A stretch of 5,180 nt of DNA from an uncultured Roseovarius sp. (GTDB lineage Bacteria; Pseudomonadota; Alphaproteobacteria; Rhodobacterales; Rhodobacteraceae): the NCBI GenBank assembly GCA_913055965.1, contig CAJXKX010000188.1, forward strand, positions 1-5,180, in the 5' to 3' direction. Shown piece after piece: positions 1 through 5,180 of this stretch. The notes under the pieces were generated by a model, which was not told the origin of the DNA, ran no database searches, and was given only the letters and a program-made list of their open reading frames with translations. Position 1 is the stretch's first letter. Every line of letters begins with the position of its first letter. Both the position numbers and the translations under genes were made by a program.

Positions 1-92
1 GACTCGGTGCTTTCGCTGGTTTCGCGCACATCGGCCATGAGTGCGGAAAGGCCACGCCCGAGGCCGCGCTGTTGGGTCTTTTTCGTGCTCAC
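1..92 (-). CDS. parB: ParB chromosome partitioning protein, N-terminal 30 codons (runs off the window)
   Basis: ParB is the CTP-dependent clamp that loads at parS and spreads on flanking DNA, marking the origin region for segregation by ParA. Only the first 30 codons are visible. They begin with GTG at 92-90 and read VSTKKTQQRGLGRGLSALMA followed by an acidic, Ser/Thr-rich stretch. The RGLGRGLSALMAD segment is the basic N-terminal motif of chromosomal ParB proteins, which contacts ParA and stimulates its ATPase. AGGGAG at 106-101 lies 8 nt before the GTG and supports this start. The parA stop codon ends 18 nt upstream, so the pair is co-transcribed. The CTP-binding, helix-turn-helix and dimerisation domains lie outside the window and cannot be checked. 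Identity rests on the N-terminal motif plus position directly after parA. Confidence 0.93.
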   Translation of the reverse strand, partial: MSTKKTQQRGLGRGLSALMADVRETSESTE

Positions 93-110
93 TGCCTCGT
101 CTCCCTGCGT

Positions 111-920
111 TTATGCGGCTGCGCGGGTGTGCCGCTGGACGATCTCGCGCGCGAGATCGCGATAGGCCTGCGCCCCCTTGGACGTGGTGTCATATGTCAG
201 GACCGGCATGGCATAGGATGGGGCCTCGCTCACCCGGACATTGCGGGGGATGCGCGTGGCAAAGACAAGATCGCCGAGCGTGTCGCGCGCATCGGCCTCG
301 ACCTGTGCCGAGAGGTTGTTGCGCCCGTCCACCATGGTCAGAAGCACACCCTCGATCCGCAAACCGGGATTGGCGCTCTGCCGCACCTGGCGGATGGTCA
401 GCATCAGCTGCGACAACCCTTCGAGCGCAAAGAATTCCGCCTGCAGCGGAATCAGCACGGAATGCGCGGCGACCATCGCGTTGACGGTCAACAGGTTGAG
501 CGAGGGCGGGCAATCGATCAGCACGTAATCGGGGGCGAGCGACTCCATCCCCGGCTGGCGAAGCGCATCATGAAGCAGGAAGCTGCGCTTTTCATTGGAG
601 AACAGCTCGATATCCGCCGATGACAGATCGACCGTGGCGGGGATGATCGACAGCCGCTCCTGCGACGTGGGCTGCACCGCCTCGTCGAGCGTCGCCTCGT
701 CGAGCAGGAAATCATAGGTCGTGATATCGCGCGCGCCCGCCTCGATCCCGAGCCCGGTCGATGCGTTGCCCTGCGGATCGAGATCGACGATCAGCACCCG
801 CGCGCCCGTATCCGCGAGCGCGGCGCCAAGATTGATCGTGGTCGTGGTCTTGCCCACACCGCCCTTCTGGTTGGCGACCGCGATGATGCGGGGGGCAGGG
901 CTGTGGATCGGATCAGGCAC
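111..920 (-). CDS. parA: ParA chromosome partitioning ATPase
   Basis: A 269-residue Walker-type ATPase of the ParA/Soj family, the length expected for the chromosomal form. ATP-bound dimers bind the nucleoid non-specifically, and ParB-parS complexes follow the ParA gradient to separate sister origins. Visible motifs are the deviant Walker A KGGVGKTT (residues 19-26, with the signature lysine K19), the A' motif DLDPQGN (46-52), Walker B VLIDCPP (133-139), and IPRNVRVSEAPS (224-235) typical of the family. The frame stays open far upstream, but the start is taken as GTG at 920-918. It has AGGAG at 931-927 six nt before it, and it places RIIAVANQKGG about ten residues from the N-terminus as in homologues. 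It overlaps the 3' end of rsmG by 8 bp, implying translational coupling. parB follows 18 nt after the stop. Confidence 0.97.
   Translation of the reverse strand: MPDPIHSPAPRIIAVANQKGGVGKTTTTINLGAALADTGARVLIVDLDPQGNASTGLGIEAGARDITTYDFLLDEATLDEAVQPTSQERLSIIPATVDLSSADIELFSNEKRSFLLHDALRQPGMESLAPDYVLIDCPPSLNLLTVNAMVAAHSVLIPLQAEFFALEGLSQLMLTIRQVRQSANPGLRIEGVLLTMVDGRNNLSAQVEADARDTLGDLVFATRIPRNVRVSEAPSYAMPVLTYDTTSKGAQAYRDLAREIVQRHTRAAA
140..159. repeat. 20-bp perfect palindrome in the 3' end of parA
   Basis: CGATCTCGCGCGCGAGATCG reads the same on both strands with no mismatch. It lies within parA codons for R-DLAREI-V, about 26 bp before the end of the parA stop codon. As RNA it could fold into a GC-rich hairpin of about 8 bp with a 4-nt loop. 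No T-run follows, so it is not a standard intrinsic terminator. Its function, if any, is unknown. Confidence 0.6.
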
Positions 921-1515
921 GGGATACTCCTGTGATACGCAGGATGACGGCGTCGGGCTCTGTTCTGCTTGTATCAACCTGCAGGTCGAAATGCCACTTG
1001 CTTTGCGCCTCGGCCACTTCCTTCCGCCATGTCGCGCCCTTGGGAAAGAGCGCGGTGCCGCCGGGCGCAAGATGGCGCTCCGCGTGGGCGAGGAGCGTGG
1101 GAAGATCTGCAAGCGCGCGGGCGCTGAGCGCCTCCGCCTCAAGCGGCGCGACAGATTCGATCCTCTCTGTGAGGACCGTGGCGGCGACACCCGTCTCGCG
1201 AATCACCGTGCGCAGAAAGGCGCATTTGCGCGCATCGGATTCTACGAGCGTAACCCGGGCGGGCGATCCCGTCTCTTGTGCGAGAATCGCGATCACGAGC
1301 CCCGGAAAGCCGCCGCCGGAACCGAGATCCGCCCAATGGGCGACAGACCGCGGCGCAAGGGCGTGAACTTGCGCGGAATCGGCGATGTGGCGGCTGGCGA
1401 GATGCGGCACCGAGGCCCGCGATACGAGGTTTATGCGCGGGTTCCATTTCTCGACGAGCGCGGCATAGATGCCAAGGCGGTCATTTGTTTCACGTGAAAC
1501 ATCCGCGAGGATCAT
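913..1515 (-). CDS. rsmG: 16S rRNA (guanine(527)-N(7))-methyltransferase RsmG
   Basis: RsmG (formerly GidB) uses S-adenosylmethionine to methylate N7 of G527 in the 530 loop of 16S rRNA; in other bacteria its loss gives low-level streptomycin resistance. The product is 200 residues, normal for the family. Visible features are WNPRINLVSR (24-33) of the N-terminal helix region, the SAM-binding motif I DLGSGGGFPG (63-72), the acidic residue E92 in VESDARKCAFLR at the end of the next strand, SARALADLP (131-139), and FPKGATWRKE (157-166). The ATG at 1515-1513 overlaps the mnmG stop as ATGA. The Shine-Dalgarno sequence is poor, so re-initiation after mnmG is likely. Codons 5-10 contain a perfect parS site, which forces the residues VSRET. 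The 3' end overlaps parA by 8 bp. Confidence 0.97.
   Translation of the reverse strand: MILADVSRETNDRLGIYAALVEKWNPRINLVSRASVPHLASRHIADSAQVHALAPRSVAHWADLGSGGGFPGLVIAILAQETGSPARVTLVESDARKCAFLRTVIRETGVAATVLTERIESVAPLEAEALSARALADLPTLLAHAERHLAPGGTALFPKGATWRKEVAEAQSKWHFDLQVDTSRTEPDAVILRITGVSRA
927..931 (-). promoter_or_regulatory. Ribosome binding site that decides the parA start
   Basis: AGGAG on the minus strand, inside the last codons of rsmG, lies 6 nt before the GTG at 920. It fixes the parA start in a frame that is otherwise open for another 90 codons upstream. Confidence 0.8.
1486..1501. promoter_or_regulatory. parS: parS centromere site (perfect consensus) inside rsmG
   Basis: TGTTTCACGTGAAACA is a perfect 16-bp palindrome and matches the universal bacterial parS consensus bound by ParB. 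It lies within rsmG codons 5 to 10 on the minus strand and is read there as part of D-VSRET-N. It is about 1.4 kb from the parB start and 566 bp upstream of the parA start. ParB should nucleate here and spread over the neighbouring genes. The match is read directly; binding is inferred from the family. Confidence 0.95.
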
Positions 1516-3374
1516 GCGCTCTGTGCCCGTTCGCCCCGGCGCAGGCAGACGAGGATCAGCGCGAGCGCCGCCGGGGTCATCCCGTCGATCCGCGCCGCCT
1601 GGGCGAGGGTCTCGGGACGCGCGGCTTCGAGCTTGGCCTTGAGCTCGTTCGACAGCCCCTCGATGCCCGCGTAATCGAACGATGCGGGAATCGCGACGCC
1701 TTCGTCGCGGCGCAGCATCTCGACGTCGCGCGCCTGACGGGCGATGTAATTCGCGTAGGTGGCGTCCTTCTTGAGCTGCGCGGCGATGTCGGGCGCGATG
1801 TCGCCAAGGGCAGGCGTCAGCGGCACGAGATTACCCAGCGCGGTTTCCGGGAAAGCCAGGACCTGCATCCCGTTGCGGCGCGTGCCGTCCTGATTGACGG
1901 TGATCCCCGCTGCAGCAAGATCGCGGGGCGTATAGCTTGCGGCTTCGAGCAGGGCGCGGGCGCTGGTGAGCCGCTCCATCTTTTCCTCAAAGACACGGCG
2001 GCGGGCCTCGGTGACGCAGCCCGTCTCGATCCCGAGGGGGGGGAGCCGCTGATCCGCGTTATCCGCACGCAGCGACAGACGGAACTCGGCGCGCGAGGTG
2101 AACATGCGATAGGGCTCGGTCACGCCACGGGTGGTGAGGTCGTCAATCATCACGCCGATGTAGCTGTCGGTGCGGCTGAACGTGACGGGGGTCTCGTCGC
2201 GGGCATACCGCGCCGCATTCAGCCCGGCCACAAGCCCTTGCGCCGCCGCCTCCTCATAGCCGGTGGTGCCGTTGATCTGACCGGCGAGGAACAACCCAGG
2301 CACATCCCGCACGGCAAGACGATGGTCGAGCGCGCGCGGATCGACATAATCATACTCGATGGCATAGCCCGGCTGAAGGATGCGAGCGTTTTCCAGCCCC
2401 GAGATGGAGCGCACATACTCCTCCTGCACCTCGATAGGCAAGGAGGTGGAAATGCCGTTGGGGTAGATCACATCGTCGGAGAGGCTCTCTGGCTCCAGGA
2501 AAATCTGGTGCGACTCCTTGTCGGCGAAGCGCACGATCTTGTCCTCGATCGACGGGCAGTATCGGGGGCCGATGCCGTCGATATGCCCGCCATACATCGC
2601 CGAGCGACCGAGATTGTCGCGGATGATCTCGTGGGTGCGGGCATTGGTATACGTGATCCCGCACGAGACCTGCCGCGCGAAAGGCGCAGCCGACAGAAAC
2701 GAGAACAGCACCGGATCATCATCCGGCGGCTGCATCTCGAGCCCTTCCCAGGCGATGCTGCGCCCGTCGAGACGCGGGGGAGTGCCCGTCTTGAGACGGC
2801 CGAGGGGCAATCCAAAGCTGTCGATTCGCTCGGCAAGGCGCAAGCTGGGCGGATCGCCCATCCGTCCGCCGGGCCGCGCAACATCCCCGATATGGATCAC
2901 GCCCCGCAGAAACGTGCCCGTGGTCAGGATCACCGCGCGCGCCGCGACCTCCGACCCATCGGCGAGGATCACACCCGTTACCGCGCCGCGCTCCATCCGG
3001 AAATCGGCGGCTTCGCCTTCGATGATCGACAGGTTGTCTTGGGCCGCCAGGGCGCGCTGCATCTCTTTCCGATAGATGCGCCGGTCGGCCTGCGCGCGTG
3101 GGCCCTGGACAGCGGGGCCCTTGCGGCGGTTGAGCAGACGAAACTGGATCCCCGCGCAGTCGGCAACGCGGCCCATGACACCGTCGAGCGCGTCGATCTC
3201 GCGCACGAGATGGCCCTTGCCAAGGCCCCCGATGGCCGGGTTGCAGGACATGACGCCGATCCCGTCGCGTGAAAGCGTGACGAGCGCAACACGCGCTCCC
3301 ATGCGCGCCGCGGCGTGGGCTGCGTCCGCTCCGGCATGGCCGCCGCCGATGACCAGCACGTCGAATTGTTTCAC
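1512..3374 (-). CDS. mnmG: tRNA uridine-5-carboxymethylaminomethyl(34) synthesis enzyme MnmG
   Basis: MnmG (GidA) is the FAD-dependent partner of MnmE. Using methylenetetrahydrofolate and glycine or ammonium, the complex adds the aminomethyl-type group to C5 of U34 in tRNAs reading split codon boxes. With the chosen start it has 620 residues, close to the usual size. Motifs are the Rossmann FAD site VIGGGHAG (8-15), MSCNPAIGGLGKGHL (42-56) with the first conserved cysteine C44, GIDA signature 1 GPRYCPSIEDK (269-279) with the second cysteine C273, GIDA signature 2 from AGQINGTTGYEE to LNA (364-387), and the helical C-terminal region (from about 535) that binds MnmE. The GTG at 3374-3372 is preferred because GAGAGG ends 8 nt before it. 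An in-frame GTG at 3383 would add three residues (MFHVKQ...) and match the E. coli N-terminal length, but it has no well-spaced ribosome site. mnmE ends 12 nt upstream. Confidence 0.97.
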   Translation of the reverse strand: MKQFDVLVIGGGHAGADAAHAAARMGARVALVTLSRDGIGVMSCNPAIGGLGKGHLVREIDALDGVMGRVADCAGIQFRLLNRRKGPAVQGPRAQADRRIYRKEMQRALAAQDNLSIIEGEAADFRMERGAVTGVILADGSEVAARAVILTTGTFLRGVIHIGDVARPGGRMGDPPSLRLAERIDSFGLPLGRLKTGTPPRLDGRSIAWEGLEMQPPDDDPVLFSFLSAAPFARQVSCGITYTNARTHEIIRDNLGRSAMYGGHIDGIGPRYCPSIEDKIVRFADKESHQIFLEPESLSDDVIYPNGISTSLPIEVQEEYVRSISGLENARILQPGYAIEYDYVDPRALDHRLAVRDVPGLFLAGQINGTTGYEEAAAQGLVAGLNAARYARDETPVTFSRTDSYIGVMIDDLTTRGVTEPYRMFTSRAEFRLSLRADNADQRLPPLGIETGCVTEARRRVFEEKMERLTSARALLEAASYTPRDLAAAGITVNQDGTRRNGMQVLAFPETALGNLVPLTPALGDIAPDIAAQLKKDATYANYIARQARDVEMLRRDEGVAIPASFDYAGIEGLSNELKAKLEAARPETLAQAARIDGMTPAALALILVCLRRGERAQSA

Positions 3375-3382
3375 GTGAAACA
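3367..3382. promoter_or_regulatory. parS: parS centromere site (perfect consensus) overlapping the mnmG start
   Basis: A second exact copy of TGTTTCACGTGAAACA, identical to the site at 1486-1501 and 1881 bp from it. It fills the spacer between the mnmG Shine-Dalgarno sequence (3388-3383) and the preferred GTG start at 3374-3372, and covers the first codons. If translation began at GTG 3383 instead, the site would encode FHVK and part of the next codon. The match is read directly; ParB binding is inferred. Confidence 0.95.
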
Positions 3383-3388
3383 CCTCTC
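3383..3388 (-). promoter_or_regulatory. Ribosome binding site that decides the mnmG start
   Basis: GAGAGG on the minus strand begins within the mnmE stop codon and ends 8 nt before the GTG at 3374. For the alternative GTG at 3383 the same sequence would touch the start codon and could not work, so it favours the shorter MnmG. Confidence 0.65.
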
Positions 3389-4673
3389 ACTTGCCAAGGC
3401 AAAAGCTCGCGAAAATCTCGCCAAGAACATCCTCTACACCAATCCGTCCTACCAGAGAATCGAGCGCCCGCACAGCCATGTGCACCTCTTCGGCTGCGAT
3501 ATCGGTCGCTATCGCACCCGCGTCAAGCGCCTGTAGGGCGGCATCGAGCGCCGCGCTCCCTGCACGCAGCGCCGTCTCGTGGCGCGCACGAATGGCGATA
3601 CCGCCACCTTGTGCACGATCGGACAGCACCTCGCCAATCCGTGCGACCAGACGATCCACGCCGAGGCCCGTCAGGCCCGACACGCCCTCCGGTCCCTCGG
3701 GCAGCAGATCGGCCTTGGGCCGAACGGTGATATCGTCTTGCTGGCGCAGGTCGTCGAAATCGGCACTGCCATCGTCGAGAAACACGCGCAGATCGGCCTC
3801 TGACGCGCGGGCGCGGGCGCGGGCGATCCCGATGGATTCGACCGCATCCCCGGTTTCGCGCAGGCCTGCGGTATCGAGCAGCGTGACCGGCAGACCGCCG
3901 AGATCCATGCGCACCTCGATCACGTCGCGGGTGGTGCCCGCGTGCTCGGAGGTGATGGCGGCCTCGCGCCCCGCGAGCGTGTTCAGCAGGGTCGATTTAC
4001 CCGCGTTCGGCGGCCCGAGGATCGCCACCTCGAAACCGGAGCGGATGCGCTCGGCCACGGCGAAGCCCGCAATCTCCGCCCCGATGCCAGTCTTGACCGA
4101 CAAGAGCAGATCACGCACCTCGGGAAAGACATCGACAGGCACCTCTTCATCGGCGAAATCGATGGTCACTTCCAACAGCGCCAGGGCGCGGATCAGCGCT
4201 GCCCGCCAGTCTGCGCATTTCGACGCGAGCCCGCCGGAGAGAACCCGCATCGCCTGCCGACGCTGCGCCTCTGTCTCCGACTCGAGAAGGTCGGCAAGCG
4301 CCTCGACCTGCGTGAGATCGAGCCGCCCATTCGCCAGGGCACGCCGGGTGAATTCCCCCGGTTCGGCCGCCCGCAGACCGGGCAAAGAGCCCAACCGTCG
4401 CAGCACCGCGGCAACTACCGCTGCGCTGCCATGGGTCTGAAGCTCGAGCACCGGTTCGCCCGTAAAGCTGGAACCCTCGGGGAAATAGAGGACCAGCGCC
4501 TCATCAAGCCGCGCACCATCGGCATCGCGAAGCAGGCGCAGGCTCGCGCGGCGGGGCGCGGGAGCACCGCCGCAGATTGCCTCGGCAGCCGGAACAACGT
4601 CGGGTCCGGACAGGCGGATCACCGCCACGCCCGCCTTTCCGGGGGCGGTGGAGAGGGCGAAGATCGTCTCCAT
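3387..4673 (-). CDS. mnmE: tRNA uridine-5-carboxymethylaminomethyl(34) synthesis GTPase MnmE
   Basis: MnmE (TrmE) is the potassium-activated, dimerisation-dependent GTPase that works with MnmG on tRNA wobble U34. The product is 428 residues, shorter than the 454 of E. coli. In order: the N-terminal tetrahydrofolate-binding domain starting METIFALSTAPGKAG, with FTGEPVLELQTHG (about 71-83); the helical segment RRALANGRLDLTQVEALADL (110-129); then the inserted G domain with G1 GPPNAGKS (220-227; the Asn that binds potassium is present), G2 GTTRDV (246-251), G3 DTAG (267-270) and the catalytic glutamate equivalent at E279. The C-terminal FCLGK (424-428) carries the invariant cysteine C425. The G4 motif is PKAD (319-322) instead of NKxD, and the G domain is shortened between G3 and G4. 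The ATG at 4673 is chosen because GGGG (4684-4681) lies 7 nt upstream and the protein then starts like its homologues. rho ends 19 nt upstream. Confidence 0.96.
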   Translation of the reverse strand: METIFALSTAPGKAGVAVIRLSGPDVVPAAEAICGGAPAPRRASLRLLRDADGARLDEALVLYFPEGSSFTGEPVLELQTHGSAAVVAAVLRRLGSLPGLRAAEPGEFTRRALANGRLDLTQVEALADLLESETEAQRRQAMRVLSGGLASKCADWRAALIRALALLEVTIDFADEEVPVDVFPEVRDLLLSVKTGIGAEIAGFAVAERIRSGFEVAILGPPNAGKSTLLNTLAGREAAITSEHAGTTRDVIEVRMDLGGLPVTLLDTAGLRETGDAVESIGIARARARASEADLRVFLDDGSADFDDLRQQDDITVRPKADLLPEGPEGVSGLTGLGVDRLVARIGEVLSDRAQGGGIAIRARHETALRAGSAALDAALQALDAGAIATDIAAEEVHMAVRALDSLVGRIGVEDVLGEIFASFCLGK

Positions 4674-4692
4674 CGCGCCACCCCGCAATCGG

Positions 4693-5180
4693 TCAGGTGT
4701 TCATCGAATCGAAGAACTCGGAATTCGTCTTGGTCTGCTTGAGCTTGGACAGCAGGAATTCGACCGCATCGGTCGTGCCCATCGGATTGAGAATCCGGCG
4801 CAGCACGAAGGTCTTTTGCAGTTCCAGCTTGTCGACGAGCAGTTCTTCCTTGCGGGTGCCGGATTTGAGAATGTCGATGGCGGGGAACACGCGCTTGTCG
4901 GCGACCTTGCGGTCGAGCACGATCTCGGAGTTGCCGGTACCCTTGAATTCCTCGAAGATCACTTCATCCATGCGGCTGCCGGTCTCGATCAGCGCGGTGG
5001 CGATAATGGTGAGCGACCCGCCTTCCTCGATATTCCGCGCCGCACCGAAGAACCGCTTGGGGCGTTGCAGGGCGTTGGCATCCACACCGCCGGTCAGCAC
5101 CTTGCCCGAGGAAGGGACCACGGTGTTGAAAGCGCGGCCGAGCCGGGTGATCGAGTCGAGCAGGATCACCACGTCGCGCT
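4693..5180 (-). CDS. rho: Transcription termination factor Rho, C-terminal part (5' end outside the window)
   Basis: Rho is the hexameric RNA-dependent ATPase that translocates along nascent RNA and terminates transcription. The window holds about the last 162 residues, in frame from the edge. They start with RDVVILLDSITRLGRAFN, the Walker B strand and its continuation. Next come the Q-loop region SGKVLTGGVDANAL, PKRFFGAARNIEEGGSLTII, the R-loop FKGTGN, and GTRKEELL carrying the arginine finger (R366 in E. coli numbering). The protein ends MNT with TGA at 4695-4693. Every conserved ATPase and secondary RNA-site element expected in this part is intact. The N-terminal OB-fold RNA-binding domain and Walker A lie outside the window. 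mnmE starts 19 nt downstream without an evident terminator, so rho may share a transcript with the tRNA-modification and partition genes. Confidence 0.97.
   Translation of the reverse strand, partial: RDVVILLDSITRLGRAFNTVVPSSGKVLTGGVDANALQRPKRFFGAARNIEEGGSLTIIATALIETGSRMDEVIFEEFKGTGNSEIVLDRKVADKRVFPAIDILKSGTRKEELLVDKLELQKTFVLRRILNPMGTTDAVEFLLSKLKQTKTNSEFFDSMNT

Noticed and set aside
678..705. Direct repeat of the 13-mer CGCCTCGTCGAGC with a 15-bp period in parA
   Set aside because: It is an in-frame duplication of the codons for LDEA (LDEAT-LDEAV) in a variable loop. Only two copies exist and there is no sign of a mobile or regulatory role.
921..1190. A 90-codon N-terminal extension of parA
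   Set aside because: The extension is the out-of-frame reading of rsmG, rich in Arg and Ser. A strong AGGAG before the GTG at 920 gives a normal ParA length.
72..1497. Several plus-strand open frames opposite parA and rsmG (for example 72-623 and 721-1497)
   Set aside because: They are shadows of parA and rsmG with no family motifs, and the minus-strand genes explain the sequence.
2713..2728. Small inverted repeat CCGGAT-CATC-ATCCGG in mnmG
   Set aside because: The stem is only 6 bp, lies in the middle of a coding region and has no following T-run, so it is probably chance.
1278..3272. A 664-codon open frame on the plus strand opposite mnmG and rsmG
   Set aside because: It is antisense to a fully motif-supported mnmG. 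GC-rich DNA often leaves such long open frames. Its translation is rich in Arg, Asp and Gly, has no recognisable motif, and extends through two gene boundaries.
3805..3826. Short GCGCGG-type tandem repeat in mnmE
   Set aside because: It encodes an Ala-Arg-rich helix (IARARARASEAD) and looks like ordinary GC-rich low complexity.
4674..4688. A five-residue N-terminal extension of mnmE from TTG at 4688
   Set aside because: It would place the start inside the ribosome-binding region, while METIFALSTAPGKAG from the ATG at 4673 matches the family's usual N-terminus.
5147..5170. Inverted repeat GGTGATC...GATCACC in rho
   Set aside because: The 7-bp arms lie in the highly conserved Walker B coding region, so the base sequence is explained by protein constraint.

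Overview
The window is a GC-rich stretch in which every real gene lies on the minus strand. Read 5' to 3' (high to low coordinates) the order is rho (3' part only), mnmE, mnmG, rsmG, parA, parB (5' end only). This is the conserved gene order of many Alphaproteobacteria, as in the Caulobacter and Rhodobacter groups. The protein style (the Rho C-terminus, VSRET near the RsmG N-terminus, RGLGRGLSALMAD at the start of ParB) suggests a member of the Rhodobacteraceae. That is recognition from memory, not the result of a search.

Layout: 5180-4693 is the C-terminal third of transcription terminator Rho. After 19 nt comes mnmE (4673-3387), then after 12 nt mnmG (3374-1512); their two products form the complex that modifies tRNA wobble uridine. 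rsmG (1515-913) overlaps mnmG by 4 bp and makes the 16S rRNA G527 methyltransferase. parA (920-111) overlaps rsmG by 8 bp. After 18 nt parB begins at 92 and runs off the window. The spacing is so tight that there is no room for a terminator and no obvious promoter, so the six genes look like one translationally coupled transcription unit. No stretch of 300 bp lacks a gene, and no RNA gene, mobile element, CRISPR array or long repeat was seen.

Two perfect 16-bp palindromes, TGTTTCACGTGAAACA, match the universal parS centromere consensus bound by ParB. One (3367-3382) overlaps the start of mnmG and the other (1486-1501) lies inside the 5' coding end of rsmG. The translation genes therefore carry the binding sites for the partition proteins encoded just downstream. 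ParB would load on these sites and ParA would segregate the resulting nucleoprotein complex, so the window probably lies near the chromosome origin (inference).

The window looks like core genome. I found no undescribed system. The points worth a second look are the placement of the two parS sites, the mnmG start, a non-canonical G4 motif in MnmE and a 20-bp perfect palindrome near the end of parA.
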